Positions 1-6,751 are shown, numbered from the stretch's first letter. The stretch is DNA of 13,530 nt from an uncultured Prevotella sp. (GCA_900552675.1 USAI01000063.1:1-13530), one strand, 5' to 3'. Translations and numbers: made by a program. Notes: a model not told the origin generated them from the letters alone.

Positions 1-37
1 TGACATTTTAACTCAAGCAGCGAGCACTCGGAGATAT

Positions 38-103
38 TCATTTCTGTTTTTTATCTCAACTGGCTTATAATTCGGAATTTTTATCTAAATTTGTAGACGA
101 TAA
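38..103 (+). repeat. 66-base promoter-bearing unit, copy upstream of the GH43 gene
   Basis: Seen directly: this stretch is repeated almost base for base at 1334-1399. Both copies share the core TCTCAACTGGCTTATAATTC, and both end in TCTAAATTTG followed a few bases later by CGATAA. They differ by small changes in T-run length and at the TAGA/CATA step near the end. The unit carries a TAnnTTTG box near its 3' end, so it probably duplicates a promoter region. Similar regulation of the two glycosidase genes is an inference. Confidence 0.8.
86..93 (+). promoter_or_regulatory. -7 box of the GH43 promoter
   Basis: TAAATTTG matches the Bacteroidota -7 consensus TAnnTTTG exactly. No clean TTG is visible about 20 bases upstream, only CTGGCTT, so the -33 element is weak. 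Transcription would begin near base 100 and leave a leader of about 90 bases before the ATG at 191. Confidence 0.5.
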
Positions 104-138
104 GCCGCGCAGCGTGGCACGATGACGCACCGCGCGGC
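104..138 (+). other. GC-rich hairpin in the GH43 leader
   Basis: GCCGCGC (104-110) pairs with GCGCGGC (132-138), and GCGT (112-115) pairs with ACGC (125-128), leaving a nine-base loop. The structure lies in the predicted 5' leader and covers an upstream in-frame ATG at 122. That is one reason to prefer the start at 191. No T-run follows, so it is not a normal terminator. A role in mRNA stability or translation is possible but unproven. Confidence 0.5.
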
Positions 139-190
139 AGCAGAAAGACATAAATCCTTTCACCAAACCAACATTACAGATCACATCACG

Positions 191-1174
191 ATGAAACAAC
201 TCATTCTTTCGGCGGCCCTCATAGCCGCCTCGCTTGCCACGGCAGGCGCACAGACAGCCAAGACAAGCGGCAACCCCGTGTTCAAGGGATGGTACGCCGA
301 CCCCGAGGGAGCAGTCCTCGACGGGCAGTACTGGATATTCCCCACCTACTCTGCTCCATACGATGAGCAGACGTTCATGGACGCGTTCTCCTCACCAGAC
401 CTCGTGACATGGACCAAGCATCCGCACGTCATAGACAAGAAAGACGTGTCGTGGGCCAAGCGTGCAATGTGGGCCCCGGCCATCATACACGCCAACAAGA
501 AGTACTACCTCTTCTTCGGTGCCAACGACGTACATCAGGGCGAGGTGGGAGGCATAGGCGTAGCCACCGCCGACCGCCCCGAGGGCCCGTACAAGGACGC
601 GCTGGGCAAGCCGCTCATCAACGACATCGTGAACGGGGCACAGCCCATAGACCAGTTCGTGTTCCGCGACGACGACGGCAAGTACTACATGTACTACGGC
701 GGATGGGGACACTGCAACATGGTGCGTCTCAGCGACGACCTGCTGAGCATCGTGCCCTTCGACGACGGCACCACATACCGCGAGGTGACGCCCAAGAACT
801 ACGTGGAGGGCCCGTTCATGCTCAAGCGCAAGGGCAAGTACTACTTCATGTGGTCGGAAGGCGGCTGGGGCGGCCCCGACTACTGCGTGGCCTACGCCAT
901 AGCCGACTCGCCTTTCGGCCCGTTTGAGCGCGTGGGCAAGATTCTTCAGCAGGACCCTGCCATAGCCACCGGTGCCGGACACCACTCCGTGATACAGGTA
1001 CCCGGCAAGGATGAGTACTATATAGTATATCACCGCCGCCCGCTCACCGAGACTGCCGCCAACAGCCGCGAGACCTGTATAGACCGCCTCTACTTCGACA
1101 AGGACGGACACATCGTGCCCGTGAAGATGACCAACGAGGGCGTGAAGGCCGTGAAGAAGCCCAAGAGGAAATAA
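191..1174 (+). CDS. Exported glycoside hydrolase family 43 enzyme
   Basis: A 327-residue protein. Residues 1-20 form a signal peptide (MKQ, hydrophobic stretch, AGA before QT). The rest is one five-bladed beta-propeller domain of the usual length, with no added carbohydrate-binding module. The three GH43 acidic positions are visible: Asp37 in YADP (general base), Asp154 in PIDQF (pKa modulator) and Glu206 in VEGPF (general acid). His264 in GAGHH fits the conserved metal-site histidine. GH43 enzymes remove alpha-L-arabinofuranose or beta-xylose, and the next plus-strand gene is a beta-L-arabinofuranosidase type, so arabinose release in the periplasm is the best guess. The exact substrate cannot be read. 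I chose ATG 191 over ATG 122 because only it starts with a signal peptide. The gene is visibly richer in G and C than its neighbour. Confidence 0.9.
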   Translation: MKQLILSAALIAASLATAGAQTAKTSGNPVFKGWYADPEGAVLDGQYWIFPTYSAPYDEQTFMDAFSSPDLVTWTKHPHVIDKKDVSWAKRAMWAPAIIHANKKYYLFFGANDVHQGEVGGIGVATADRPEGPYKDALGKPLINDIVNGAQPIDQFVFRDDDGKYYMYYGGWGHCNMVRLSDDLLSIVPFDDGTTYREVTPKNYVEGPFMLKRKGKYYFMWSEGGWGGPDYCVAYAIADSPFGPFERVGKILQQDPAIATGAGHHSVIQVPGKDEYYIVYHRRPLTETAANSRETCIDRLYFDKDGHIVPVKMTNEGVKAVKKPKRK

Positions 1175-1183
1175 TGCACTTAC

Positions 1184-1196
1184 GCCGCCCTGCGGC
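1184..1196 (+). other. Short GC hairpin just after the GH43 stop codon
   Basis: GCCGC, loop CCT, GCGGC, beginning nine bases after the stop codon. The stem is five G-C pairs with no T-run behind it. With the larger hairpin at 1213-1280 it may protect the 3' end of the mRNA or help end transcription. Confidence 0.35.
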
Positions 1197-1212
1197 TACA
1201 TACCAACGCATT

Positions 1213-1280
1213 CGTCCCCGTGGCGTGCCTGCATATACGGAGCAGTCTTGCTCCACGCATGCAGACACGCCACGGGGACG
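1213..1280. repeat. 68-base imperfect palindrome, long hairpin
   Basis: The outer arms pair perfectly over 15 bases (CGTCCCCGTGGCGTG at 1213-1227 with 1266-1280). After a one-base mismatch CTGCAT pairs with ATGCAG, then a 4x4 internal loop, then GGAGCA pairs with TGCTCC around the tetraloop GTCT. The hairpin is much longer than a normal intrinsic terminator and no U-tract follows on either strand. It could be an interspersed palindromic repeat, a processing signal or a factor-dependent stop for the GH43 transcript. Confidence 0.7.
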
Positions 1281-1382
1281 ATGCTTTTCGTGCAGTGCCA
1301 GTACCGCACAGCTCCTTGTGTGCCTCCGCCATGTCATTTCTGTTTTTTTATCTCAACTGGCTTATAATTCGGAAATTTTATC

Positions 1383-1390
1383 TAAATTTG
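1383..1390 (+). promoter_or_regulatory. Distal -7-like box (unit 1)
   Basis: TAAATTTG, an exact TAnnTTTG match, in the same position within the repeat unit as the box upstream of the GH43 gene. It may add a third, distal start to the GH127 gene. Confidence 0.35.
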
Positions 1391-1448
1391 CATACGATAA
1401 ACTGCACTCGGCAATCTGAAAAAAATCTTTCATTGCGCTCGTTTGTAT

Positions 1449-1456
1449 TATCTTTA
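1449..1456 (+). promoter_or_regulatory. Middle -7-like box (unit 2)
   Basis: TATCTTTA, one base from the TAnnTTTG consensus, in the second 66-base unit. Probably a weaker or decayed copy of the box at 1515-1522. Confidence 0.3.
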
Positions 1457-1514
1457 CATAAGATAAAACTGCACTCGGCAATCTGAAAAAATCTTTCATC
1501 GCGCTCGTTTATAT

Positions 1515-1522
1515 TATCTTTG
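1515..1522 (+). promoter_or_regulatory. Proximal -7 box, likely main promoter of the GH127-type gene
   Basis: TATCTTTG matches the Bacteroidota -7 consensus exactly. TTTC at 1494-1497, 17 bases upstream, is the nearest -33-like element. Transcription would start near 1528-1530, about 50 bases before the ATG at 1581. No clear Shine-Dalgarno sequence precedes that ATG, as is usual in this phylum. Confidence 0.6.
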
Positions 1523-1580
1523 CGGCATCTTAAACAATGTTTGACAGTTTTACTACATATTTTATAAAAATGATGATATT

Positions 1581-3683
1581 ATGAAAAAAGAATTATTGTT
1601 AGCATTCTTGTCTGTAGCCATTAACGGTTCGGCAGCCAATGATGAGATTGTGAAGGCGGGAAGCACGGCTGTTCCCATGCCCCAATATGCAGTCTTTACC
1701 GACGGACTGCATGATGATATTGTACCGGGGGGCTGGTTGAAGGAGATTCTTGTGCGCCAGGACAATGGATTGTCAAGTCATCCGGAAGCTATGTCTTATC
1801 CTTTTGACTCCAAACTATGGGTCGGAGAACTTAAAAGGGACACGGAAAGCAGGGGCGCAGACTGGTGGCGATATGAGCAAACTGCTTATTATGTGGACGG
1901 ATTGATGCGACTTGGTTATCTGCTTGATGATGAAAAATTGCTGGGCGTAGCCAAAGAGAATATTGATTGGGTACTTGAGCATCCGCTTCCCGCGAAAAAA
2001 GGCATTCCGTTCAAGCCGTCGGATGTGGACAGTATGATGAGTAAGAACGCGCAATTCACGGCGGAAGTGTCTGAAGACCCGAAGGCACAGGCTTGGAAAA
2101 AACGCATCAGACAGGATATTGAGACGCAGTTGCGCATTGCGTCATACGACCGACCGGAAGGTCGTCTCGGTCCGGAGACAAAGTCGATGGCATGGCCTTT
2201 CGCAGTGTTTTTCCGTGCAATGAAGGCTTATTATGAGGCAACGGGCGACGAACGCGTACCGAAAGCCCTTGAAAGAAACTATCTTTCATATAGTGTTGAG
2301 GAGTTGGGCAGAAATCGTTTTGTCGTGAATGTGGAAGGTATTCTGTGGACTTATGCCATCACAAAGAACCCGAAATTGCTGGCTCTTGCCGAGAATGCGT
2401 GGGCTCAGAACGGTGCGGAGCTGACACAGGAAAGCTGTCTGGATGACAAAGACTTCCATATGCACGGTGTTACAATGAACGAATTGATGAAAGTTCCGAT
2501 GCTGCTTTATGAGTATACGGGCAAGAATGAGTATCTGAAGGCTGCACTTAATGCCGACTATAAGATGGAAAAGGCGAATATGCTTGCCGATGGTGTGAAC
2601 TCCAGTTCGGAGGGATTGGCAGGTAATGATGCGCTTGCCAGTCATGAAACCTGTGATATTAGCGACTATACATGGACTATCGGCTATTATCTGATGGCTA
2701 CCGGTGAGGCGCAATGGGCGGATAGAATAGAGAAAGCGATGTTTAATGCTGCGCTGGGAGCTATAACCAAAGATTTCAAAAGTATGCAGTATTTCTCTTG
2801 TCCAAACCAATTCATAGCCACGGGCAACTCAAATCATAATGAGTTCAAGTATGGACTGACGTGGATGGCATACCGTCCGATTCATGAAACAGAATGCTGT
2901 ATCGGTAATCTTCATAGGTATATGCCCAACTATGTGGCACGAATGTGGATGAAGGATGCGAAGGGGCAACCTGTTGCTGCACTGTATGGACCGAGTACGG
3001 TGGTGTATTCTCTTGCCGATGGCGTTACGGTGAGAATAGAAGAGAAGACATCTTATCCGTTTGATGAGAAGATTGACTTCGTATTTACTTTCTATAAAGA
3101 CGGTAAAAAACTGACGGGAAAGCATAAAATGGATTTCACATACCGCATACCGCAATGGTGTTCAGCCGCAGAAGCCGGTTTTAAGACTGTAACAAAGGAA
3201 TGGAAATCGGGTGAGAAGTTTTCGGTTTCGCTTCCGATGCAGGTTAAAGTGTGTGGTGATTCCACCACAGGAATGTACGTGGAGCGTGGACCTATACTTT
3301 ATTCTTATCCTATTCCGGCTGCGATTGAGGAAGATACGCTTGTATATGATAATCTTGCGGGTAAGGTTTCGGGTAATCCTGACTTCAAAAGCTGGAGCAT
3401 GACACCTTCTGGCAAATGGAATTATGCTTTCAATGCGAATAAGGTTGATAACATCAAAGTGAAGTATAATAAGGTAAATGGCTTCCCGTTTGATTTGGGA
3501 AACAGCCCTGTTACAATTACGGTTCCTGTTGTTGGCGTCAAGGATTGGACTTTGGTTGATAACCGTTTTACGCCGGCATTGCCGAAAGCCGTCGTATCAG
3601 AGGAGCGTAGTGATACGGTTATCGAACTTGTTCCTTATGGCAGTACAACCCTGCGGTTGACTATTTTCCCCGTATTGAAGTAG
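1581..3683 (+). CDS. GH127/DUF1680-type beta-L-arabinofuranosidase
   Basis: A 700-residue protein with a plausible but weak signal peptide (about residues 1-19, ending GSAA), hence probably periplasmic. About residues 40-450 fit the alpha/alpha-barrel of the GH127 superfamily; the rest is beta-rich (for example TSYPFDEKIDFVF). Known GH127 enzymes hold zinc with one Glu and three Cys, one Cys being the nucleophile. Matching residues here are Glu356 and Cys358 in HETC, and Cys439 and Cys440 in ETECC. Glu344 is a candidate acid/base, though its spacing from Glu356 is uncertain. The reaction would be release of beta-L-arabinofuranose from plant glycans or hydroxyproline-linked arabinosides. Related families with this fold, such as GH146, cannot be excluded. 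Base composition is lower in G and C than in the GH43 gene. Confidence 0.85.
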   Translation: MKKELLLAFLSVAINGSAANDEIVKAGSTAVPMPQYAVFTDGLHDDIVPGGWLKEILVRQDNGLSSHPEAMSYPFDSKLWVGELKRDTESRGADWWRYEQTAYYVDGLMRLGYLLDDEKLLGVAKENIDWVLEHPLPAKKGIPFKPSDVDSMMSKNAQFTAEVSEDPKAQAWKKRIRQDIETQLRIASYDRPEGRLGPETKSMAWPFAVFFRAMKAYYEATGDERVPKALERNYLSYSVEELGRNRFVVNVEGILWTYAITKNPKLLALAENAWAQNGAELTQESCLDDKDFHMHGVTMNELMKVPMLLYEYTGKNEYLKAALNADYKMEKANMLADGVNSSSEGLAGNDALASHETCDISDYTWTIGYYLMATGEAQWADRIEKAMFNAALGAITKDFKSMQYFSCPNQFIATGNSNHNEFKYGLTWMAYRPIHETECCIGNLHRYMPNYVARMWMKDAKGQPVAALYGPSTVVYSLADGVTVRIEEKTSYPFDEKIDFVFTFYKDGKKLTGKHKMDFTYRIPQWCSAAEAGFKTVTKEWKSGEKFSVSLPMQVKVCGDSTTGMYVERGPILYSYPIPAAIEEDTLVYDNLAGKVSGNPDFKSWSMTPSGKWNYAFNANKVDNIKVKYNKVNGFPFDLGNSPVTITVPVVGVKDWTLVDNRFTPALPKAVVSEERSDTVIELVPYGSTTLRLTIFPVLK

Positions 3684-3699
3684 ATACAAATTATAAGTA

Positions 3700-3832
3700 G
3701 GTGTTCAAAATTAATTTAAATGAATCTATGCTCTATTTTTGTCTGTATGTTCAGCTCCGAAGAGGGAGTGTAGCGGGCTACACGACCGATGAAAGCTGGG
3801 CATACGGGCAAAAAGAGAGCGAAGAGGCATTT
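3700..3832. other. Non-coding stretch with a small hairpin, possible repeat-family tail
   Basis: It lies between the glycosidase stop and the truncated transposase. The clearest structure is GTGTAGC-GG-GCTACAC, a compact palindrome near 3770-3785, flanked by purine-rich sequence. On the minus strand the broken transposase frame runs through it for 37 codons unlike any transposase I recognise, so it is probably not coding. I suspect an interspersed sequence fused to the IS remnant but cannot prove it here. Confidence 0.35.
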
Positions 3833-4033
3833 ATCCTCAATGCATGACCCACCGCAGAAGTAGATACTCATGAGTGAACGGATGATTTCGCTGTACCGAT
3901 AACCAAACGATTTACACCTTAAACCGAGGGTTGAGTCGATTACAGATGACAATGTGGAGTCAAATTGCTCCATGATTGAAAATATTCCTCCGAAAGGAGT
4001 GAGTTTCTCAGATTTAATTTGTATCTTCGCCAT
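3716..4033 (-). pseudogene. N-terminal fragment of an IS1380-type transposase
   Basis: The first 67 residues (MAKIQIKSEKLTPFGGIFSI at the start, through CGGSCIED) match my memory of IS1380-family transposases of Bacteroides and Prevotella: an N-terminal region with an LTPFGG motif, then a YSEI(I/L)RSLM helix. Resemblance stops after Asp67, at about base 3833. The remaining 38 residues of the frame read into unrelated sequence before the stop. A complete enzyme of this family has roughly 400 residues or more including a DDE domain, so the catalytic core is missing and the gene is dead. The start, its promoter and the probable element end upstream are still present, so the loss came from the 3' side by deletion or rearrangement. 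The family assignment is from recognition, not a search. Confidence 0.75.
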
Positions 4034-4127
4034 GTCATATCAGAGTTTTGCTTGTTTATTTTTGCAATACTAAGATAAGTGAATTCTTCGACATGGCAAA
4101 ATTCTGGGCAACTTTTTGTTGCTCAGG
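3833..4127 (-). mobile_element. Remnant of an IS1380-family element
   Basis: It spans from the break in transposase homology (about 3833) to a probable outer end at 4127. Read on the minus strand the end begins CCTGAGCAACAAAAAGTTGC, in line with IS1380-family ends that begin CCT. The end also contains a GCAAC/GTTGC palindrome around an A/T run. The opposite inverted repeat and any target duplication were not found, which agrees with a truncated element. Confidence 0.5.
4070..4100 (-). promoter_or_regulatory. Promoter of the truncated transposase
   Basis: On the minus strand, TTTG (4100-4097) is followed after a 19-base spacer by TATCTTAG (4077-4070), one mismatch from TAnnTTTG. Transcription would start near 4064 and leave a leader of about 30 bases before the ATG at 4033. 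It may now drive transcription toward the 3' end of the GH127-type gene. Confidence 0.5.
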
Positions 4128-4284
4128 TATTTAAAAGGTTTAATTTATAATAATGTTGCGGAATTAAGGTTATAGTTAATCCATCGTGTTCTATGGTGCG
4201 CTGTTGGTTGAAGGTTACTATTGTGCAACTTTTGCAACCTGTATAATTTGATGCTGTAGCGATGCCTTCCACTTCACGACTGAC
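4128..4284. other. Intergenic sequence, no convincing gene
   Basis: A/T-rich sequence between the IS remnant and the terminator-like repeat. A minus-strand frame covers it but has no recognisable domain and runs through the inverted repeat downstream. I see no RNA gene or promoter here. Confidence 0.4.
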
Positions 4285-4342
4285 AAAAAGTTTCCTTCTG
4301 AAAAGGAAAGAAATGATAAAAAGTTTCCTTTTCAGAAGGAAA
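4285..4342 (-). terminator. Terminator-like 19-base inverted repeat after the ATPase gene
   Basis: TTTCCTTCTGAAAAGGAAA (4291-4309) is the exact reverse complement of 4324-4342. On the minus strand the 19-base stem is followed by CTTTTTG. Each arm is also a small hairpin (TTTCCTT, five-base loop, AAGGAAA) followed by CTTTTT, so it can act as one large or two small terminators. It lies about 45 bases beyond the ATPase stop. The stem is A/T-rich, so its efficiency is uncertain. Confidence 0.55.
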
Positions 4343-4386
4343 GAGTGCCGTTTTAGGACTTGAACCACTTCTCTTATGAGGTGGGT

Positions 4387-5658
4387 TTAATCTTTCAAAC
4401 ATCCAATGGGAACCACATAAACGCCGTCTTTTCTGCGATAAGCATAGTCGCCAGTTCCCGTGAGCACCATCATGAATGATGGGTCGTTCATCTTTTCTGT
4501 GTTTATCTTGCTTGCAAGCGTAATAAGGTTTTCTGCGCCCTCGTTGATGAGCTTGTCGCCACCAAGCTTCACTTCAACAAGACCATATTTGCCGTTGCGA
4601 AGATGTATTACGGCATCACACTCTAAGCCGTTCTTGTCACGATAATGATAGGCCTCACCGTCAAGAGCGTCGGCAAAAACGCGTAGGTCACGAACGCATA
4701 GTGTTTCAAAGAAAAGCCCCATCGTGTTAAGGTCGTTGATGAGGTCTTTGGGACCAAGACCTAAAACAGCTGTACCAATGGATGGGTCTATAAAATAGCG
4801 GGTGTTGGCTGTGCGGATAGCGGTCTTTGAGCGCAGGTTAGGATTCCAAGCTTCTGAGTCTTCTATGACAAAAATCTTTCTTAACGCATCTAAGTAACTA
4901 CCTGCTGTTTTTACGCTAATTTCGTTTTCATCATTGGTTGACATGTCGGCAATGATGGTTCCGATGGTAGCTTGCGCTCCTTGGTTACGAGCGTATGATC
5001 TCAACAGCAACCTTGCAGTAGAGGCGTTACGATTTACACCGTCTACCCGTGAGATGTCTTTCTTAATGACAGCATCAACATAGTCGAAAGCTTGTGCCAG
5101 TGCCGCTTCGTCTTGCAAACCGCAAGCGAAAGGCCAACCGCCACGGCAAATCAAGAAGGCAAGGTCTTCAATTTTTAGTTTGTTTATAGCGACAATCTTT
5201 TCGGGCGTTTCAAAAAGATTTGCTAAACTTACCTTTCCATTCGATTCGCCCGACTCATAAAGGCTCATTGGGCGCATTGTTAACCAACTAAACCGTCCAG
5301 TGCCTGAATGGTGCATATCTTTCTCTTCAGCAGGAACAGCCGAACCTGTCAAGACAAATTGCCCCACATCATGTCGGTGGTCTACCTCAAAGCGTATGGC
5401 ATCCCACAGTTTGGGGGCCAACTGCCACTCGTCAATAAGTCGTGGGGTGTCGCCATCAAGCAAAACCGAAGCGTCAATCTCTGCCATCTGTAGATTGGTT
5501 TCTAATGAGGCGGGATTGTCCATATACAATATGCTGCGAGCATGCTGTTCGGCGGTTGTTGTCTTACCGCACCACTTTGGGCCTTCTATTAAGACAGCTC
5601 CCTTGCTCGCAAGTTCTTTTGCAAGCATTTTGTCAGCAATTCTGTGTTTGTATTTCAT
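4387..5658 (-). CDS. AAA-type ATPase with C-terminal DUF4143 domain
   Basis: A 423-residue protein. The N-terminal AAA_14-type ATPase part has a Walker A motif, GPKWCGKTT (26-34), and a Walker B motif, RLIDEWQ (73-79). FVLTGSA (101-107) is sensor-like and Arg122 in GTGRF is a possible arginine finger. The C-terminal half fits DUF4143, whose core resembles PD-(D/E)xK nucleases: Glu318, Asp348 in LECDAVI and Glu362-Val-Lys364 line up as such a site. Length is normal for the family and no break is seen. These proteins are abundant and variable in Bacteroidota. Their biological role is not established, though roles in defence or DNA-linked processes have been suggested by analogy. Its location beside an IS remnant and outside any operon suggests an accessory gene. 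Confidence 0.85.
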   Translation of the reverse strand: MKYKHRIADKMLAKELASKGAVLIEGPKWCGKTTTAEQHARSILYMDNPASLETNLQMAEIDASVLLDGDTPRLIDEWQLAPKLWDAIRFEVDHRHDVGQFVLTGSAVPAEEKDMHHSGTGRFSWLTMRPMSLYESGESNGKVSLANLFETPEKIVAINKLKIEDLAFLICRGGWPFACGLQDEAALAQAFDYVDAVIKKDISRVDGVNRNASTARLLLRSYARNQGAQATIGTIIADMSTNDENEISVKTAGSYLDALRKIFVIEDSEAWNPNLRSKTAIRTANTRYFIDPSIGTAVLGLGPKDLINDLNTMGLFFETLCVRDLRVFADALDGEAYHYRDKNGLECDAVIHLRNGKYGLVEVKLGGDKLINEGAENLITLASKINTEKMNDPSFMMVLTGTGDYAYRRKDGVYVVPIGCLKD

Positions 5659-5684
5659 ATGTTCAAATGATTGATCCTCAGCTG

Positions 5685-5692
5685 CAAAGATA
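5685..5692 (-). promoter_or_regulatory. -7 box of the ATPase gene
   Basis: On the minus strand this reads TATCTTTG, a perfect -7 match, 26 bases upstream of the ATG. Transcription would start near 5679, leaving a leader of only about 20 bases. The place where a -33 TTTG should be (about 5710-5716) lies inside the first 23-base repeat, and no TTTG is seen there. Confidence 0.6.
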
Positions 5693-5707
5693 CAAAAAAG
5701 TTTTGTA

Positions 5708-5792
5708 TTTCCTCAGTTGGCCGACTTTTATTTCCTCAGTTGGCCGTATTCCGTTTCCTTAGTTGGCCGTATTTCGTTTCCTCAGTTGGCCG
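5708..5792 (-). repeat. Four 23-base direct repeats upstream of the ATPase promoter
   Basis: The 16-base core TTTCCTCAGTTGGCCG (plus-strand reading) occurs at 5708, 5731, 5754 and 5777, exactly 23 bases apart. Only one core differs, by one base (TTAG for TCAG in the third). The 7-base linkers vary. On the minus strand the core is CGGCCAACTGAGGAAA. The period is not a multiple of three and about two helical turns, so a protein-binding array on one face of the DNA is more likely than coding. The array begins 15 bases upstream of the -7 box. Confidence 0.9.
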
Positions 5793-5837
5793 AATTTGAG
5801 AAAAGACAAAGGAGTGGTTTTCGGGATAATTGATAGA

Positions 5838-5867
5838 GACGATATAAAAAGAAACGATATAAAAAGA
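5838..5867. repeat. Two copies of a 15-base repeat
   Basis: ACGATATAAAAAGA occurs at 5839 and again at 5854, 15 bases apart. It lies between the ATPase repeat array and the arginine operon terminator, whose T-tract it overlaps. It may simply be slippage in A/T-rich DNA. Confidence 0.6.
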
Positions 5868-5924
5868 AAATGCTTCAATGTTATTTCTCAGTGAAAAGAG
5901 GCTGAGAGATGGCATTGAAGCATT
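5861..5924 (-). terminator. Intrinsic terminator of the arginine-proline operon
   Basis: On the minus strand, just past the proC stop, a perfect 12-base arm AATGCTTCAATG (5924-5913) pairs with CATTGAAGCATT (5880-5869). Inside it a second stem pairs CTCAG (5906-5902) with CTGAG (5891-5887). A T-rich run (TTTTCTTTTT on the minus strand) follows directly. Position, stem and T-run together make a good rho-independent terminator. Confidence 0.8.
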
Positions 5925-5953
5925 ATTGTTTGTTGTTGTCTGTGGGCGATGAG

Positions 5954-6739
5954 CTATTTTGCCGCAGCCTTCAAACCACGTATCACGGCAGAGGTGAAGC
6001 CTGCGTGCTCCATTTCGTTGAGGCCGCGAATGGTGAGACCGCCAGGGGTACACACCTTGTCAATCTCGGCTTCGGGGTGGTTGCCGTTGGCTTGTAGTAG
6101 CTCTACGGCACCCTTCATGGTTTGCAGCACAATGTCTTTCGCCATGTCGGCTTTAAAGCCAAGCTCCACACCGCCCTCGGCGGCGGCACGCACATAACGC
6201 ATGGCGTAGGCAATGCCGCATGAGGCCAAGGTCATGCCAGCGCTAAGATGACGTTCATCAGTTACCATGGCTTGTCCCACGTTGTCGAACAGCGCCTTGA
6301 TGGTGGACGTGGTGTCGGCGGTGGCGTTCACCGGCACAATGAAGGTCATTGATGCAAGCACCGCGATGGCCGTATTGGGGATGACGATGAAGGTTTGTGG
6401 CACTGCGTCGTCTTTCTTCAGCCATGCTGTAAACTGACTGCCGCTGATGCCTGCCGCCACGGTGATGATGGTTTGGCGTGTGTAATTGAGCACGGGCTTC
6501 AGCTCGTTCACTACCTGCTCTACCAGCCATGGCTTCACGGCAATGACAACGATGTCGGCACCTTCGGCAGCCGTCTTGTTGTCGGTGGTAACGCTGGCAC
6601 CTTGCAGGGCAAAGTGTTCAAGCTTCTGGGCGGTGGGGTTTGCCACACTGATGTCGGCGGGCTTCACGGCTCCCGACTTTATAAATCCGTCGGCCATAGC
6701 GCCACCCATGGCTCCAGCGCCTATGATTGCTATTTTCAT
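5954..6739 (-). CDS. proC: Pyrroline-5-carboxylate reductase
   Basis: A 261-residue protein that reduces L-1-pyrroline-5-carboxylate to proline with NAD(P)H in the cytoplasm, the last step of proline synthesis. The N-terminal Rossmann fold shows GAGAMGGAMA (7-16). AVKPW and IPNTAI are conserved family motifs near the cofactor and substrate. The C-terminal dimerisation domain carries the signature TPGGLTIRGLNEMEHAGF from residue 231. Length is normal. It is the last gene of the operon, starting 12 bases after the argD stop, so it is almost certainly cotranscribed. Pairing it with arginine genes fits the shared precursor glutamate and the related semialdehyde intermediates. A terminator follows within 30 bases. 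Confidence 0.95.
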   Translation of the reverse strand: MKIAIIGAGAMGGAMADGFIKSGAVKPADISVANPTAQKLEHFALQGASVTTDNKTAAEGADIVVIAVKPWLVEQVVNELKPVLNYTRQTIITVAAGISGSQFTAWLKKDDAVPQTFIVIPNTAIAVLASMTFIVPVNATADTTSTIKALFDNVGQAMVTDERHLSAGMTLASCGIAYAMRYVRAAAEGGVELGFKADMAKDIVLQTMKGAVELLQANGNHPEAEIDKVCTPGGLTIRGLNEMEHAGFTSAVIRGLKAAAK

Positions 6740-6751
6740 GTTTCGCTATTT

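Larger units (their letters stand above)
1334..1531 (+). repeat. Three consecutive ~66-base units, each ending in a -7-like box
   Basis: Unit 1 (1334-1399) is the second copy of the unit at 38-103. Units 2 (about 1400-1465) and 3 (about 1466-1531) are near-identical direct repeats. Both contain CTGCACTCGGCAATCTGAAA, a CTTTCAT(T/C)GCGCTCGTTT segment and TATTATCTTT. The -7-like boxes fall at 1383, 1449 and 1515, exactly 66 bases apart each time. Units 2 and 3 also contain GCAAT...AT(T/C)GC, which could form a small stem. Confidence 0.8.

Noticed and set aside
392..1111. Long minus-strand open frame of 239 codons opposite the GH43 gene, and a plus-strand frame at 409-927.
   Set aside because: They mirror the G/C-rich codons of the GH43 gene, lack any domain and are Val/Ala/His- or Arg-rich in the way shadow frames are. 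The GH43 frame carries all family motifs.
4123..4368. Minus-strand 81-codon frame.
   Set aside because: It runs through the terminator-like inverted repeat and the presumed end of the IS remnant, and shows no recognisable motif.
4340..4384. tRNA-like pieces on the minus strand: CTCATAA as in a Met anticodon loop, then GGTTCAAGTCC as in a T-loop.
   Set aside because: Only nine bases separate the two loops where about fifteen are needed, the anticodon stem does not pair and no D-arm or acceptor stem is seen. At best a degenerate remnant.
5708..5792. Possible small CRISPR array.
   Set aside because: Repeats are 16-base cores with 7-base linkers, far too short for spacers, and no cas gene is near.
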